NCBI RefSeq assembly: GCF_030651495.1
Contig: NZ_JAUSFI010000046.1
Coordinates: 1 to 48,074, forward strand
DNA length: 48,074 bases
Source: Undibacterium sp.
GTDB lineage: Bacteria > Pseudomonadota > Gammaproteobacteria > Burkholderiales > Burkholderiaceae_D
Direction of reading: 5' to 3'
Shown here: positions 28,603 to 37,249 of the stretch, in pieces
How positions within the stretch are numbered: the first letter of the stretch is position 1
How the letters are laid out: each line of letters begins with the position of its first letter
The notes under the pieces: model-generated
Told to the model about the DNA's origin: nothing
Seen by the model: the letters and a program-made list of their open reading frames with translations, nothing else
The model's database searches: none
Translations under genes and position numbers: made by a program

Positions 28603-29688
28603 ATGGCATTTCACGAAAACCTAAATGATTCGCTGACAAAAGAGCGCGGAGGCAGGCACGGCGGGAAAGGCCATGAGTTTCAGAGGTATTGGGCACTGTG
28701 TCACCTGCTCAAACTAGACCTTGAGCAAAACGACTACATCTTGATGGTTGAGTTTATAGAGGATGTCGCCGTACTGAACACTGCAACTGCACCAACTGAA
28801 CTTGATCTATTTCAAATCAAGAAGAAGGAGGGTGCTGTTGGGGCCAAATGGACGAAGACAACGCTGGTAAAGCCACCCAAAGAAGGCAAATCCATACTGG
28901 CCAAGCTGTACGAATCCAAGCGAATATCTCCTGACGCTAAGGCCTCCATCGCTTTTGTAAGCAATGCCCCCGTAGATTTGACTCTGCATGATGGCTCCGC
29001 TTCAACTGAACGGGAGCGTTTCTGCGCAGATGAACTCGAAGTGACCTTGAAAGGTTCACTGCAGAAGTCTATTGCTGACGAACTCAAGTGTGATGTCCAA
29101 GACATTGAATTCGGAGCCCTCAAATTTATCAGAAGCCCTTTGGCCATGGATGACCTTGAGACCCATGCGATTGGCCGCGTCTCTTCATATCTTGGGGTGA
29201 AATTCCCGACGCATGGGGCGAGAGCTGATGTATTTTGCAAGGCACTCTACGGAGAAATAAAAATCAGGGCGACCTCGACGCAAGACGCAGCTTCATTTGC
29301 AGAACTGTGTGAAATCAGAGGCATCGCCAAAAGTCAATTCGACTTAATGCTCGCGACCACTTTGGCCAGAAAGCCGGATGGTGAAATTATTAACACCGCG
29401 ATCTCAAGTTTGACTCAGGAAAACGTACCTTTCGTCGAACGCAACAAGGTAAAAGAAGCTTCTCGGCGCTATCTAATAGACAAGGCTGGGAAAGGTGGTG
29501 CGATATTGGCATCTCTTGAACAAGCCATTGAACACCATTTTTCGAACATCCCAAACAGTCTTATCACCTCTTGGGGTGTGGCGAATTGGATAGAGAACGA
29601 AATAACAACGTCGGCACAAGCCTCAAAGTTCTCCATGCTCGACAAGGCATATTTGCTTGCTGCAATTCTGTATAGGATCAACCAATGA
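28603..29688 (+). CDS. DUF4297-type (Cap4-like) effector nuclease
   Basis: The start has AAAGGGAAG upstream. The 361-residue protein opens with a GGRHGGKGHEFQRYWALCHLL segment and an E50-FIEDVAVL...E67-LDLFQIKKK block (Asp69, Gln71, Lys73): the D/E..QxK core of the DUF4297/Cap4 PD-(D/E)xK nucleases used in several abortive defence systems. The rest is helical with no second known domain. It is followed by a Rad50-like ATPase, as in Lamassu (LmuA-LmuB) and ABC-three-component systems. The ATPase is inferred to sense damage or phage DNA and release this nuclease. Confidence 0.75.
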   Translation: MAFHENLNDSLTKERGGRHGGKGHEFQRYWALCHLLKLDLEQNDYILMVEFIEDVAVLNTATAPTELDLFQIKKKEGAVGAKWTKTTLVKPPKEGKSILAKLYESKRISPDAKASIAFVSNAPVDLTLHDGSASTERERFCADELEVTLKGSLQKSIADELKCDVQDIEFGALKFIRSPLAMDDLETHAIGRVSSYLGVKFPTHGARADVFCKALYGEIKIRATSTQDAASFAELCEIRGIAKSQFDLMLATTLARKPDGEIINTAISSLTQENVPFVERNKVKEASRRYLIDKAGKGGAILASLEQAIEHHFSNIPNSLITSWGVANWIENEITTSAQASKFSMLDKAYLLAAILYRINQ

Positions 29689-29739
29689 GCAAACTCAACA
29701 ACACACTTCGCCTAGTAAGAAATTTAAGGAAAGGCAAAC

Positions 29740-31488
29740 ATGAAAAGTTTGCGATTCAAAAAGCTCTGGCTCGTATCAGAGGCATCGAGAGCAGCACGCA
29801 GCATCGAATTCAACCCGAAAATGACCATGTTGGTAGGGAAGAACCACACAGGGAAATCGACTCTGGTCAAACACATATTCAAGACGCTGGGATGCGAGAC
29901 AAAGGGGAAGTCTGACCGCTGGGACAGCTTGGCAATATCCGTCTTGAGTTTTGAGTTGGATGGAACAGATTACTTTGCATATCGGCGTGCCACCGTCTTT
30001 GCGCTGAAGAACTCATCTACCGGTACCATCAAGGTAACGACCAAATACAGCGAATGGTCGGAAATTATGGCGCAGCTATTCGACTTCCATTTGATGCTGC
30101 CGACTCATCAGGAGACGCTTGCTCAGGCTACTCCGCCATACCTCTTCTTGCCGTTCTATTTTGATCAAGATGGTAGCTGGCAGAAGCAATGGCATTCATT
30201 TGACAAGCTCACTCAGTTTTCGGCTTGGCAAAAACCACTTACGTCGTATGTGACAGGGCAACGGCCGAATGGCTATTATCTGGCGAAGTTTGAGGAGTCA
30301 AAGGCAAAGGCTGAGGTAAATCAACTGTCTCAAGAGCTTGGCGTTGTCCAAGCCGCTCTTGCAAGGGTCAAGAAATCTTTGCCGCGCGTAACCATTCGCA
30401 TTGACACCGGGGCTTTTAAACAAGAGATCACGGACCTGCTGAGAAACACGACTCAGTTGAGACAGGAGCAGGAGTCGCTACGGAGCAAAGCCTTTGAACA
30501 GGCGTCTGCCAAGGAGTCCTTGAGCGCGCAGATATCGATGGCGAAAGATGCCTTGCGAGATCTTGAAGGGGATCTAAAGTACCTCACAGAAAGCCATGTG
30601 GAGCCGACATTACTGTGTCCGACATGCGGGACATCACACGAAAACGGTTTCCCTGTCCGTCTTGAGCTTATTGATGATGCGGTCACTCTGAGGAAAATAA
30701 TCTCCGAACTTGAGGCAGAACGACAAAAGGTTGACGAAACGCTTGCGGGAATTCAAGGAAAGCTAAGCCGAGTAAAGCTGAAAGTTTTGGAAATAGAAAA
30801 GACTTTGCAAGTCAAGAAAGGGGCATTGCGTCTCCAAGACGTTGTGGATAGTCAAAGTTCAGAGGTTATCCGAGGTGCCTTTGCTAAGGATATGGATTCC
30901 TTGAAGAAGCAGCTCACAGTGCAAGAGGGGTCTGCGGCAGACCTGAAAGAAAAGGTGGCCAAGTTTGACGTGCCAGAGCGAACCAAAGAAATCAATGGCT
31001 TCTATGCAGAGCGGATCGAGCTTTTCGCCAGTGAACTAGGCGTTCAAGACTTGCGTGACGACGTTAAGAAAAAACCTGATGCAAGCATAACCGCTAGTGG
31101 CAGTGCTCTGCCGAGATCGTTGCTTGCATACCAGTTCGCTGTGCTGCACACGGCCAAGGAAAAGGGTGATGCGAAGTTATTTCCTGTAGTTGTTGATTCG
31201 CCCAATCAACAAGGGCAGGACGCGGAGCATCTTTCTCAAATGCTGAACTTCATTGTCAAACGGACGCCGCCCGGACAGCAGCTAATACTGGCCGTTGAGG
31301 AAAGTCCTGCCGGGTTGTCCTTTGAAGGCACAACGATTGAACTCGAAACGCCCTACGGACTATTGGAGCCAGAGCAATATGACACGATTGCTGGCGAACT
31401 TCAGAGTCTAGTCACGGCGGTTGCGGAGGGTGTTGAGGTCCGCCTTGCTAACCAACGCATAGAGGTTTCTCAAGAAGCATCCAATTAG
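29740..31488 (+). CDS. Rad50/SMC-like ATPase with zinc hook (LmuB-like)
   Basis: This 582-residue ATPase has Walker A VGKNHTGKST (Gly33-Ser40), a coiled-coil region broken by a CPTC motif (Cys293, Cys296), and a C-terminal half with SALPRSLLAYQF in place of the ABC signature and Walker B FPVVVDSPNQQGQD (Asp486). The paired cysteines match a Rad50-type zinc hook, so two molecules probably join there. Such short ATPases sit beside DUF4297 nucleases in Lamassu-like defence pairs. It starts 52 bases after the nuclease gene. A short out-of-frame reading frame from 29685 overlaps it and is not taken as a gene. No third (LmuC/middle) component is visible. Confidence 0.82.
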   Translation: MKSLRFKKLWLVSEASRAARSIEFNPKMTMLVGKNHTGKSTLVKHIFKTLGCETKGKSDRWDSLAISVLSFELDGTDYFAYRRATVFALKNSSTGTIKVTTKYSEWSEIMAQLFDFHLMLPTHQETLAQATPPYLFLPFYFDQDGSWQKQWHSFDKLTQFSAWQKPLTSYVTGQRPNGYYLAKFEESKAKAEVNQLSQELGVVQAALARVKKSLPRVTIRIDTGAFKQEITDLLRNTTQLRQEQESLRSKAFEQASAKESLSAQISMAKDALRDLEGDLKYLTESHVEPTLLCPTCGTSHENGFPVRLELIDDAVTLRKIISELEAERQKVDETLAGIQGKLSRVKLKVLEIEKTLQVKKGALRLQDVVDSQSSEVIRGAFAKDMDSLKKQLTVQEGSAADLKEKVAKFDVPERTKEINGFYAERIELFASELGVQDLRDDVKKKPDASITASGSALPRSLLAYQFAVLHTAKEKGDAKLFPVVVDSPNQQGQDAEHLSQMLNFIVKRTPPGQQLILAVEESPAGLSFEGTTIELETPYGLLEPEQYDTIAGELQSLVTAVAEGVEVRLANQRIEVSQEASN

Positions 31489-31528
31489 GCTGTCACTGGT
31501 ATTTTGATTTCAGAAAACTTGGTATTTT

Positions 31529-31542
31529 TCGCTTCAGAGCGA
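31529..31542. terminator. Weak terminator-like dyad after the ATPase gene
   Basis: TCGCT and AGCGA form a 5-base stem around TCAG, 40 bases after the ATPase stop, preceded (minus-strand view: followed) by a T/A run. It is short and may instead be part of the insertion-sequence target, as the IS110-like end begins just to its right. Confidence 0.3.
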
Positions 31543-31650
31543 ACGGATAAACCTGGCAAGCATCTCATATGGTCGCTATTGTCAAGTGAAGTTGTCTTGA
31601 GTCTCTGGTCATTATCTGGGTAATTTGTGTTCCTTTCTATGGGGCAGCTT

Positions 31651-31847
31651 GTGATCGATCGGGTGATACGACACGGGCGTTGTGGCGACGATGAATCAGA
31701 CTCATATCCGCGGATTGGTTACCAGCACTTCATCGATTCGTCGTGGGCCTGCCTCGCTCTAGTGCCGTGGATCTTCCTTGCGGAGCCTGTATAGGAGCGC
31801 CGAGGGTTGCCCGGTCGTAGCCCGTATCGCATCACCGCATCAATCAC
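31651..31847 (-). ncRNA. Candidate bridge RNA region with 28-base inverted arms
   Basis: Arm 1 (31651-31678) and the reverse complement of arm 2 (31820-31847) match at 23 of 28 bases, enclosing about 140 non-coding bases that contain smaller partial dyads. The region lies directly downstream of the IS110-like transposase, where IS1111-group elements are reported to encode the RNA that pairs with target and donor DNA. No experimental signal is visible from sequence alone; RNA identity is an inference from position and folding potential. Confidence 0.45.
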
Positions 31848-31861
31848 AAACATTACTTTCT

Positions 31862-32974
31862 TTATGCAGTGACGGCATTGTTGGCTTCGGTACCGATTGC
31901 CCAGACAAAGCCTGCAAGCTCACGGGCCACGGCCACGCACACCTTGTTTCTTTGCACACCTCGTTTGTCCAGTGCCGCAAAACGCTGCGTCAAGCGTACC
32001 TGCGCGCTCCAAGCCATGGATCGGATGTGCTCAGGCAAAGCCTGTTGACGCTGCTGTGCTTGTCGACAGATGCGGGCCTTGAAGCGGTAGTTCCACGCAG
32101 CCTCGGTTAGCAGCCGCCTGGCGTGCGAATTGCCTGTCTTGGTGATGCTCCCCCGACTAATCTTGTCGCCACTGGAGTGCTGCGAGGGCACCAGTCCAAG
32201 ATAGCCCATCAGCTTGCGGGGATGGTCGAAACGGCTGAGGTCACCAATCTCCACAACCAGTCCGATGGCACTGGTCACATCAATGCCGCGCAAGGCCTGT
32301 AGCGCATCTACTACGGGCTCGAACCGCCAGCCTTGGACGCTGGCCTGCAGAGCCTTGTCAAGCCTCTTCACATGCTCGTCGCCAGCTTGTACTGCCAGCC
32401 AATACTCGGTAAAGGCGGTTTGTGAGGCCCGGTGTTCAAAGTTCATGCTCCCAAGCCATTGGTAGAACGTCTTAGTCCATGAAGTCTTGCCTGGGTAGCG
32501 CACCCCATGACGTAGCAAAAAACCCTTCAATTGTTGGCGTACCTTCATGCGGGCTCGAACGGCATCCTCTCGCGCACGAAAGAGGTCACGCACAGCTTCA
32601 TGCTGCTCATCGGGAATCCATACCGGATGAAGCTCTCCGGCACGAGAGCATTCGGCCAGGCGCAGGCTGTCACGCCGGTCTGTCTTGATCCGGTCACCCG
32701 CGCGTCGGGGTATTTGGGACGGTGCAATCACCTCGCACACGTATCCGTGGCCCTTTAAAGCACGCTGCAGCCCGTACCCCGTTGGCCCTGCCTCGTACAC
32801 CACATGCAACTGCTCAGGCGCGCCCAGCTTGTTCAAAGTCTTTATCAACTTGGGAGCGTCGTGTGCAAAGGTTCCAACATACCGAGCAGGCGATCGCCCG
32901 GTTTCAGCTACCGAAATTGCCACCGACTCCTTGTGAACATCAAGCCCAACGTAAATCGCAGTATCCTTATCCAT
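31862..32974 (-). CDS. IS110-family transposase (DEDD)
   Basis: The ATG at 32974 (MDKDTAIYVGLDVHKE) is preferred because AAAGGAG lies 7 bases before it; a longer frame starts at 33010. The 370-residue product has the DEDD RuvC-like N-terminal domain (Asp in YVGLDVHK, Glu in VVYEAGPTGYGL, Asp pair in IKTDRRDSLRLAE) and the C-terminal transposase_20 domain (LRGIDVTSAIGLVVEIGDLSRFDHPRKLMGYLGLVPS, then GSITKTGNSHARRLLTEAAW). It moves the element by RNA-guided site-specific recombination in known relatives. The frame is intact. Confidence 0.93.
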   Translation of the reverse strand: MDKDTAIYVGLDVHKESVAISVAETGRSPARYVGTFAHDAPKLIKTLNKLGAPEQLHVVYEAGPTGYGLQRALKGHGYVCEVIAPSQIPRRAGDRIKTDRRDSLRLAECSRAGELHPVWIPDEQHEAVRDLFRAREDAVRARMKVRQQLKGFLLRHGVRYPGKTSWTKTFYQWLGSMNFEHRASQTAFTEYWLAVQAGDEHVKRLDKALQASVQGWRFEPVVDALQALRGIDVTSAIGLVVEIGDLSRFDHPRKLMGYLGLVPSQHSSGDKISRGSITKTGNSHARRLLTEAAWNYRFKARICRQAQQRQQALPEHIRSMAWSAQVRLTQRFAALDKRGVQRNKVCVAVARELAGFVWAIGTEANNAVTA

Positions 32975-33020
32975 GGTCGATCTCCTTTGATTGCTGAACG
33001 GTTTATCCATAGCATGTAGC

Positions 33021-33741
33021 TCGGCGCACCTGCGTGCGCAACCTACGATGTTGCAGATCGACCGCCCTTTGTCAAGATTGGGCGACCATGATGTCTAGTC
33101 GCTGCTGTGCTCGACTTATTCCGAATCTTGTAGGGCTGTAGACCCTCAATGTCTGATTGGGTGCAATACCCAGCACGCAATCTGTACTCACTACCGAGAT
33201 GGAGCCCACCTACACCTCGTGTTCATCTGCTGTAGTGGCATCATAACGGTCGATTCCCCAAACTCTTGGATGGCTATATGCCCCTTTGGCATAGTTGCCG
33301 AGACATGGTGACCAGTGGTGTTTTAGGGCATGAAGAGTGGACGTATTGGTTTTATAGTTCTTGCATCACAAAGTGCACAGGATTTTCTACCGACGTGGTA
33401 ATCCAAGTCAAAAATCTAAAAAAACAATCAAACGTTTTCAGATAGTAGGTCGAATACGTTCGCAACGTTATGCACTCAGTCAGACTGAAGTTCTGGCGCT
33501 ACCAATTCCCGCAGCTTTCTTTGTTATCAGGTATCCGGTCGCTTTACGTGAAATTGCATTCATCAAAAATGCGCAATTTGAAAAAAGTATCACGCTTTAA
33601 AAAACAAAATGCCTCGAAAATAAAAATCAGGATTTGCGTCAGTGATTTCATGCCGTACCTTGAGTTCAAGAGGATTTTAAAGATCAATTTTTGAGTGGTC
33701 TTGATCTTTGAGTCAACTTGAAACTTTAAAGGAGATGGCAC
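33021..33741. other. Gene-free stretch between the IS and the excisionase-like gene
   Basis: About 720 bases without a supported gene. The left half is GC-balanced with several short dyads (for example around 33025-33060), the right half (33360-33740) is AT-rich. No tRNA, terminator or remnant protein could be recognised. It probably contains the promoter of the excisionase/integrase pair and possibly its attachment site. Confidence 0.5.
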
Positions 33742-34005
33742 ATGCAAATTCATATTTCACCACCTGTCACTGGATATACCTATCTGACGACCGATGAGTT
33801 GTCACTGCGAATCAAGTACGACTGCCGTACCATTCGCGACCGTTTAAAAGACAGCGTACTTTTAGAGGGCAAGCATTACATCCGCCCTTTTGGTGGACGC
33901 AAGACACTCTATATTTGGGAGACGATCGAACGGGACATGGCAGCTCCTGCAAAGCTGAGCCGCATGGCTATCCCTCTGGCAAACGGAGGTGTCATTCATG
34001 GGTAG
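33742..34005 (+). CDS. Excisionase-like helix-turn-helix protein
   Basis: The 87-residue product starts 6 bases after AAAGGAGA. It has a MerR/excisionase-type winged helix: YLTTDELSLRIKYDCRTIRDRLKDSVLLEGKHYIRPFGGRKTLYIWETIERD, where the helix-turn-helix is followed by a wing and a pattern typical of integrase-associated DNA-binding proteins. Its end overlaps the integrase start by 8 bases, so it is translationally coupled. It probably directs the integrase to excision or sets its binding. Confidence 0.75.
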   Translation: MQIHISPPVTGYTYLTTDELSLRIKYDCRTIRDRLKDSVLLEGKHYIRPFGGRKTLYIWETIERDMAAPAKLSRMAIPLANGGVIHG

Positions 34006-35218
34006 TATCCGTTCTCGGCCTGAGAGTGGCGCGCTGTTCATGGACTTCAAATACCAGGGACGCCGCATGCGTGAACAGACCATGCTGCCAGACAACATGG
34101 CCAACCGCAAGCGCCTACAAAAAGCGCTTGATCGGATCGAGATAGAAATCGACTTGGGCAGTTTTGACTATGAGAAGACGTTTGGCAAACCCCTGTCTGA
34201 ACCGACTGAAGCTTCTGATGTCGTGGCGCTGTTAAGCGGCAACCAAAGCTCGGCATTGACGATTCGACCACATGGTGCGCAATTGTTCCGTGTTTTTGCA
34301 AACCAGTGGTTTACTGAAAGCGAAGTGACATGGCGCAGGAGCTACATCATCACGCAGCGTGGTGCCTTGGACAAGTACCTGCTGCCCTGGTTTGGCGACA
34401 TGGCTATCAGCCAAATCACCAAAGCAGACGTCCTTGCATTTAGGGCTTCAATAGCCAAAGTACTCGTCAGGAAATCAGAAAAAACACTGTCGAACCGGCG
34501 TATCAATGCGGTGATGAAACCGCTGCGCCAGATTCTCAATGAAGCGGGAGACCGATATGAGTTTAATTCAGCCTTCAGAAACATCAAACCGCTGAAGATC
34601 AAGAGGAGTGATGTCCAGCCCTTCACACTGGACGAGGTACAAACCATCTTGAATACCGTCAGGGTTGATTTCAAGAACTACTTTGTGGTGCGTTTCTTTA
34701 CGGGCATGCGTACCGGTGAAGTGCATGGATTGAAATGGAAATACATCGATTTTGAACGGCGCTTGATCCTGGTGCGTGAATCCATTGTCCTGGGTGAAGA
34801 AGATGAGCTCAAGACCGACGGCAGCCAACGCGATATCTACATGAGTCAAATGGTGTTTGATGCACTCCAGGCGCAACATAAAGCCTCGGGCCATTTGTCG
34901 GAGTATGTGTTCTGTAACCAGGCGGGTAACCCATTGGACAACAAGAACTTCGTGAACCGCGTTTGGGCGCCACTCCTCAGGCATTTGGGATTGGCGCACC
35001 GCAAGGCCTACCAGATGCGGCATACCGCTGCAACGATCTGGCTGGCATCAGGCGAGGCACCTGAATGGATAGCACGCCAACTGGGTCACACCAGTACAGA
35101 GATGTTGTTTAGGGTCTACAGCCGATACGTCCCGAATTTGACCCGCCAGGATGGTTCAGCCATGGACAGACTGCTGGTGAAAAACTTCACGGATGCGCAA
35201 CCAAGGCTACTCGCATGA
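33998..35218 (+). CDS. Tyrosine-type integrase with DUF3596-like arm-binding domain
   Basis: The ATG at 33998 (MGSIRSRPES) is chosen because GGAGG lies 8 bases upstream; a GTG at 33989 lies too close to it. The 406-residue protein has an N-terminal arm-binding domain (about 1-60, FMDFKYQGRRMREQTMLPDN), a SAM-like core-binding domain (about 100-200) and a catalytic domain with Arg238 (FTGMRTGE), Y338-Q-M-R341-H (the first box II His is Tyr, as in many relatives of this type), His364 (QLGHTS) and nucleophile Tyr374 (VYSRY). It should integrate and excise the surrounding island. No duplicated attachment site was found in the window. Confidence 0.9.
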   Translation: MGSIRSRPESGALFMDFKYQGRRMREQTMLPDNMANRKRLQKALDRIEIEIDLGSFDYEKTFGKPLSEPTEASDVVALLSGNQSSALTIRPHGAQLFRVFANQWFTESEVTWRRSYIITQRGALDKYLLPWFGDMAISQITKADVLAFRASIAKVLVRKSEKTLSNRRINAVMKPLRQILNEAGDRYEFNSAFRNIKPLKIKRSDVQPFTLDEVQTILNTVRVDFKNYFVVRFFTGMRTGEVHGLKWKYIDFERRLILVRESIVLGEEDELKTDGSQRDIYMSQMVFDALQAQHKASGHLSEYVFCNQAGNPLDNKNFVNRVWAPLLRHLGLAHRKAYQMRHTAATIWLASGEAPEWIARQLGHTSTEMLFRVYSRYVPNLTRQDGSAMDRLLVKNFTDAQPRLLA

Positions 35219-35336
35219 TGGGAATACACGCACAGGCGCCACCGATCTAGCGCCATGCCGAGGGATGGGCTCGCTTCACTGACAAGCGAGTACGCAAAGA
35301 AACAACCATCCACCTTCTGACTTCTTAGTGATGACT

Positions 35337-35356
35337 GCCAAAACTCAAATTTTGGC
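35337..35356. terminator. Inverted repeat after the integrase gene
   Basis: GCCAAAA and TTTTGGC form a 7-base stem around CTCAAA, about 120 bases downstream of the integrase stop. No long T run follows, so it may be a weak terminator or part of a recombinase site. Confidence 0.35.
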
Positions 35357-35464
35357 GGCAGGGAGAAGCTTTGTCCAAATTTTGGATTTTTACTAAACAG
35401 CAAGCGTTTTCAAGCCCCTGACTGTGTCGCGATCAATTTGTACCAGTAATTTTTAAGGATAGAT

Positions 35465-36250
35465 ATGAACAAGACAACTACCATCCACTTCAGCAACGCG
35501 ACACCAGAGATCGGAGCATCCAAGGGTGCATCAACTGCAGGCCCTGGTGTGCAAATATGGCTGGATGCCAGAAAATCCGAGTCAAAGACGACCCGTATGG
35601 TGTCGTTTGGAATTTGTATTGAGGCGAGTGTCCTCGTACCTCCTCTCAAGCCCATCGACTTTATTCAAACGAAGCTCAGTTCGTTTGAGGAAGGGAGCGG
35701 AATAATTCGTATCGAGTTGGGCCACCTGTTTACATTCAAGGACAAGCATGCGCTTTGGAAAAAGCTATGGATTGTTTCATCGGCACCGGTCAATTACTTT
35801 TCTGAGAATCAGCCGCCGCTCATCGTATCCAAAGGACTGGGCTTCGGCATCAATCAGGCGGGTGAACTGAAAGCCTTGGAATGTTTGCCGATCAAGGAGT
35901 GCGAACAATGGGTGCACTGGTACTGGCATCAACTGGTCAATAGCGAATTCATGCTGGATCTCAGCTACCAGCGGTTTTTGGAAGCGAGTTGGGTGGAACA
36001 AGAACCAGCCGTTCAGCTTTTGAGTGATCTCATGAAGGGTGATGGCAGTTATTTAGCAACATTGGAGTCACGCCAAGCCTGGCGTGAAACGATCGCAAGC
36101 TGGGTTCCTGAGGATATGAGTGACGACGTGCACGGCGCTGTGGAGCTGGTTTTCCTGGGCATGCTTATGCTCGTCATGCAATCGTGTCAAGCCGCAGCCG
36201 GCGACGTTGAAAACACACAATCGATTTCAACGCAGATGGGAGGTGAATAA
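35465..36250 (+). CDS. Protein of unknown function
   Basis: The 261-residue product starts after AAGGAT. I do not recognise a family. It is a soluble mixed alpha/beta protein; notable parts are a beta-rich N-terminal half (about 30-125) and a helical C-terminal third with an aliphatic segment (VELVFLGMLMLVMQSC, about 226-241). The next gene, a GIY-YIG protein, starts directly after its stop codon (TAAATG), so the two are probably translated together. Base composition and position after the integrase mark it as accessory. Confidence 0.7.
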   Translation: MNKTTTIHFSNATPEIGASKGASTAGPGVQIWLDARKSESKTTRMVSFGICIEASVLVPPLKPIDFIQTKLSSFEEGSGIIRIELGHLFTFKDKHALWKKLWIVSSAPVNYFSENQPPLIVSKGLGFGINQAGELKALECLPIKECEQWVHWYWHQLVNSEFMLDLSYQRFLEASWVEQEPAVQLLSDLMKGDGSYLATLESRQAWRETIASWVPEDMSDDVHGAVELVFLGMLMLVMQSCQAAAGDVENTQSISTQMGGE

Positions 36251-37162
36251 ATGAACGCTCTACCCATGGGCGCTTCCATGCCGCAGCTTGATGTCGACAA
36301 GAATTACGTCTATTTGATGAAACACAACAGCGCTGATCGATTCAAAATTGGCTTGAGCAACTGCCCTACAGCTCGGGCGGGACAATTGGTCGAAGACCGA
36401 ATGATCAGTCGTACGCACTCGATACAGGTTGCCTTTCCCAGCCGCAAACGGGCAAGCGAGGTGGAGCGGTCGCTTCACAAGGCGCTGGGTGACTACAGAT
36501 TCATTTTTGACAATTCTTGCCGCCATGACGGTGACACGGAATGGTTTGGAATGGACGGCTGGCATGTGGCGATCGAACTCATCAAACGCATTCCAATTGG
36601 TAGAGATGAAGTGTCTAAACTTGAGAGCCTGCTGGGTGTTGCCTACCTGGACCATGCATCAAGTGCCGCCGACTCGCTTAAAGGGTTTGAAAATGACCTG
36701 AACCAAAAGGTTTTTGAAAACCTGCGACGAATGGACAACGTAGTCAATATTTTCAGGGAGTTGATTTATTGGTGCTCCAGATGGCAGATCAAAGTATCAG
36801 TTGAAACAGTGAAGATGCCATGCAAGTCCAAACAAGCGACGAGTTTGTGCATTCTCAAAATTACTGGCCTGCGTCAAACTTGGGCAGTCGCTGAACTGCG
36901 GCTACGTTACAAGCTGCTCAATATCGACCTGTACAAGTTCAAAACACATGCAACCAGGGGTATCCATACTGAAGTTTCATTGGTGCAGCACATTGAGGCA
37001 GTGCCTCTTGGTACCGATCTCATATGCATGCACCTTTGCTCGCCGGTGGCGTTGAAACGGCTGCCTGGCGGTGAAGGCATTCACGTGCGCTGGCAAATGA
37101 TTCTTCACTATCTCAGTGCGCTCTCTGCTGAGGCTAGTTCGAGTGTCTATGACGGACAATGA
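36251..37162 (+). CDS. T5orf172 / GIY-YIG family protein
   Basis: The 303-residue protein begins with a T5orf172 (MUG113-type) GIY-YIG domain in residues about 15-120: YVYLMKHN (strand 1), KIGLSNCPTARAGQL (Lys32, Gly34, Arg42), the VERSLHKAL helix and an EWFGM strand carrying the metal-binding glutamate. The C-terminal 180 residues match nothing I know. GIY-YIG enzymes cut DNA using these Tyr/Arg/Glu residues, and many related proteins occur in phages and defence loci. The link to the preceding unknown gene suggests a two-gene module. Confidence 0.8.
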   Translation: MNALPMGASMPQLDVDKNYVYLMKHNSADRFKIGLSNCPTARAGQLVEDRMISRTHSIQVAFPSRKRASEVERSLHKALGDYRFIFDNSCRHDGDTEWFGMDGWHVAIELIKRIPIGRDEVSKLESLLGVAYLDHASSAADSLKGFENDLNQKVFENLRRMDNVVNIFRELIYWCSRWQIKVSVETVKMPCKSKQATSLCILKITGLRQTWAVAELRLRYKLLNIDLYKFKTHATRGIHTEVSLVQHIEAVPLGTDLICMHLCSPVALKRLPGGEGIHVRWQMILHYLSALSAEASSSVYDGQ

Positions 37163-37249
37163 GCCAGCTTGTTGCTTCTGAAAATCAGTAGGTCAGAAAA
37201 AACCTTATTGACAAAGATGTTGCGGTATCCCATCTTGTGGTTTCACCGT

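Larger units (their letters stand above)
31535..33020 (-). mobile_element. IS110 family element, IS1111-like group
   Basis: One intact DEDD transposase gene is flanked by a 9-base perfect inverted pair: GGATAAACC (31545-31553) and GGTTTATCC (33000-33008). The upstream copy lies only about 26 bases before the transposase start and the downstream copy about 310 bases after its stop. Short left end, long non-coding right end and subterminal inverted repeats are the pattern of the IS1111 group. Exact tips cannot be fixed because this family lacks terminal repeats and usually target duplications. Confidence 0.55.

Noticed and set aside
29685..29915. 76-codon frame beginning in the DUF4297 stop codon (ATGA)
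   Set aside because: From 29740 it overlaps the strongly conserved Walker A region of the ATPase in another frame. The first 18 codons could be a relic of a lost middle gene but cannot be shown.
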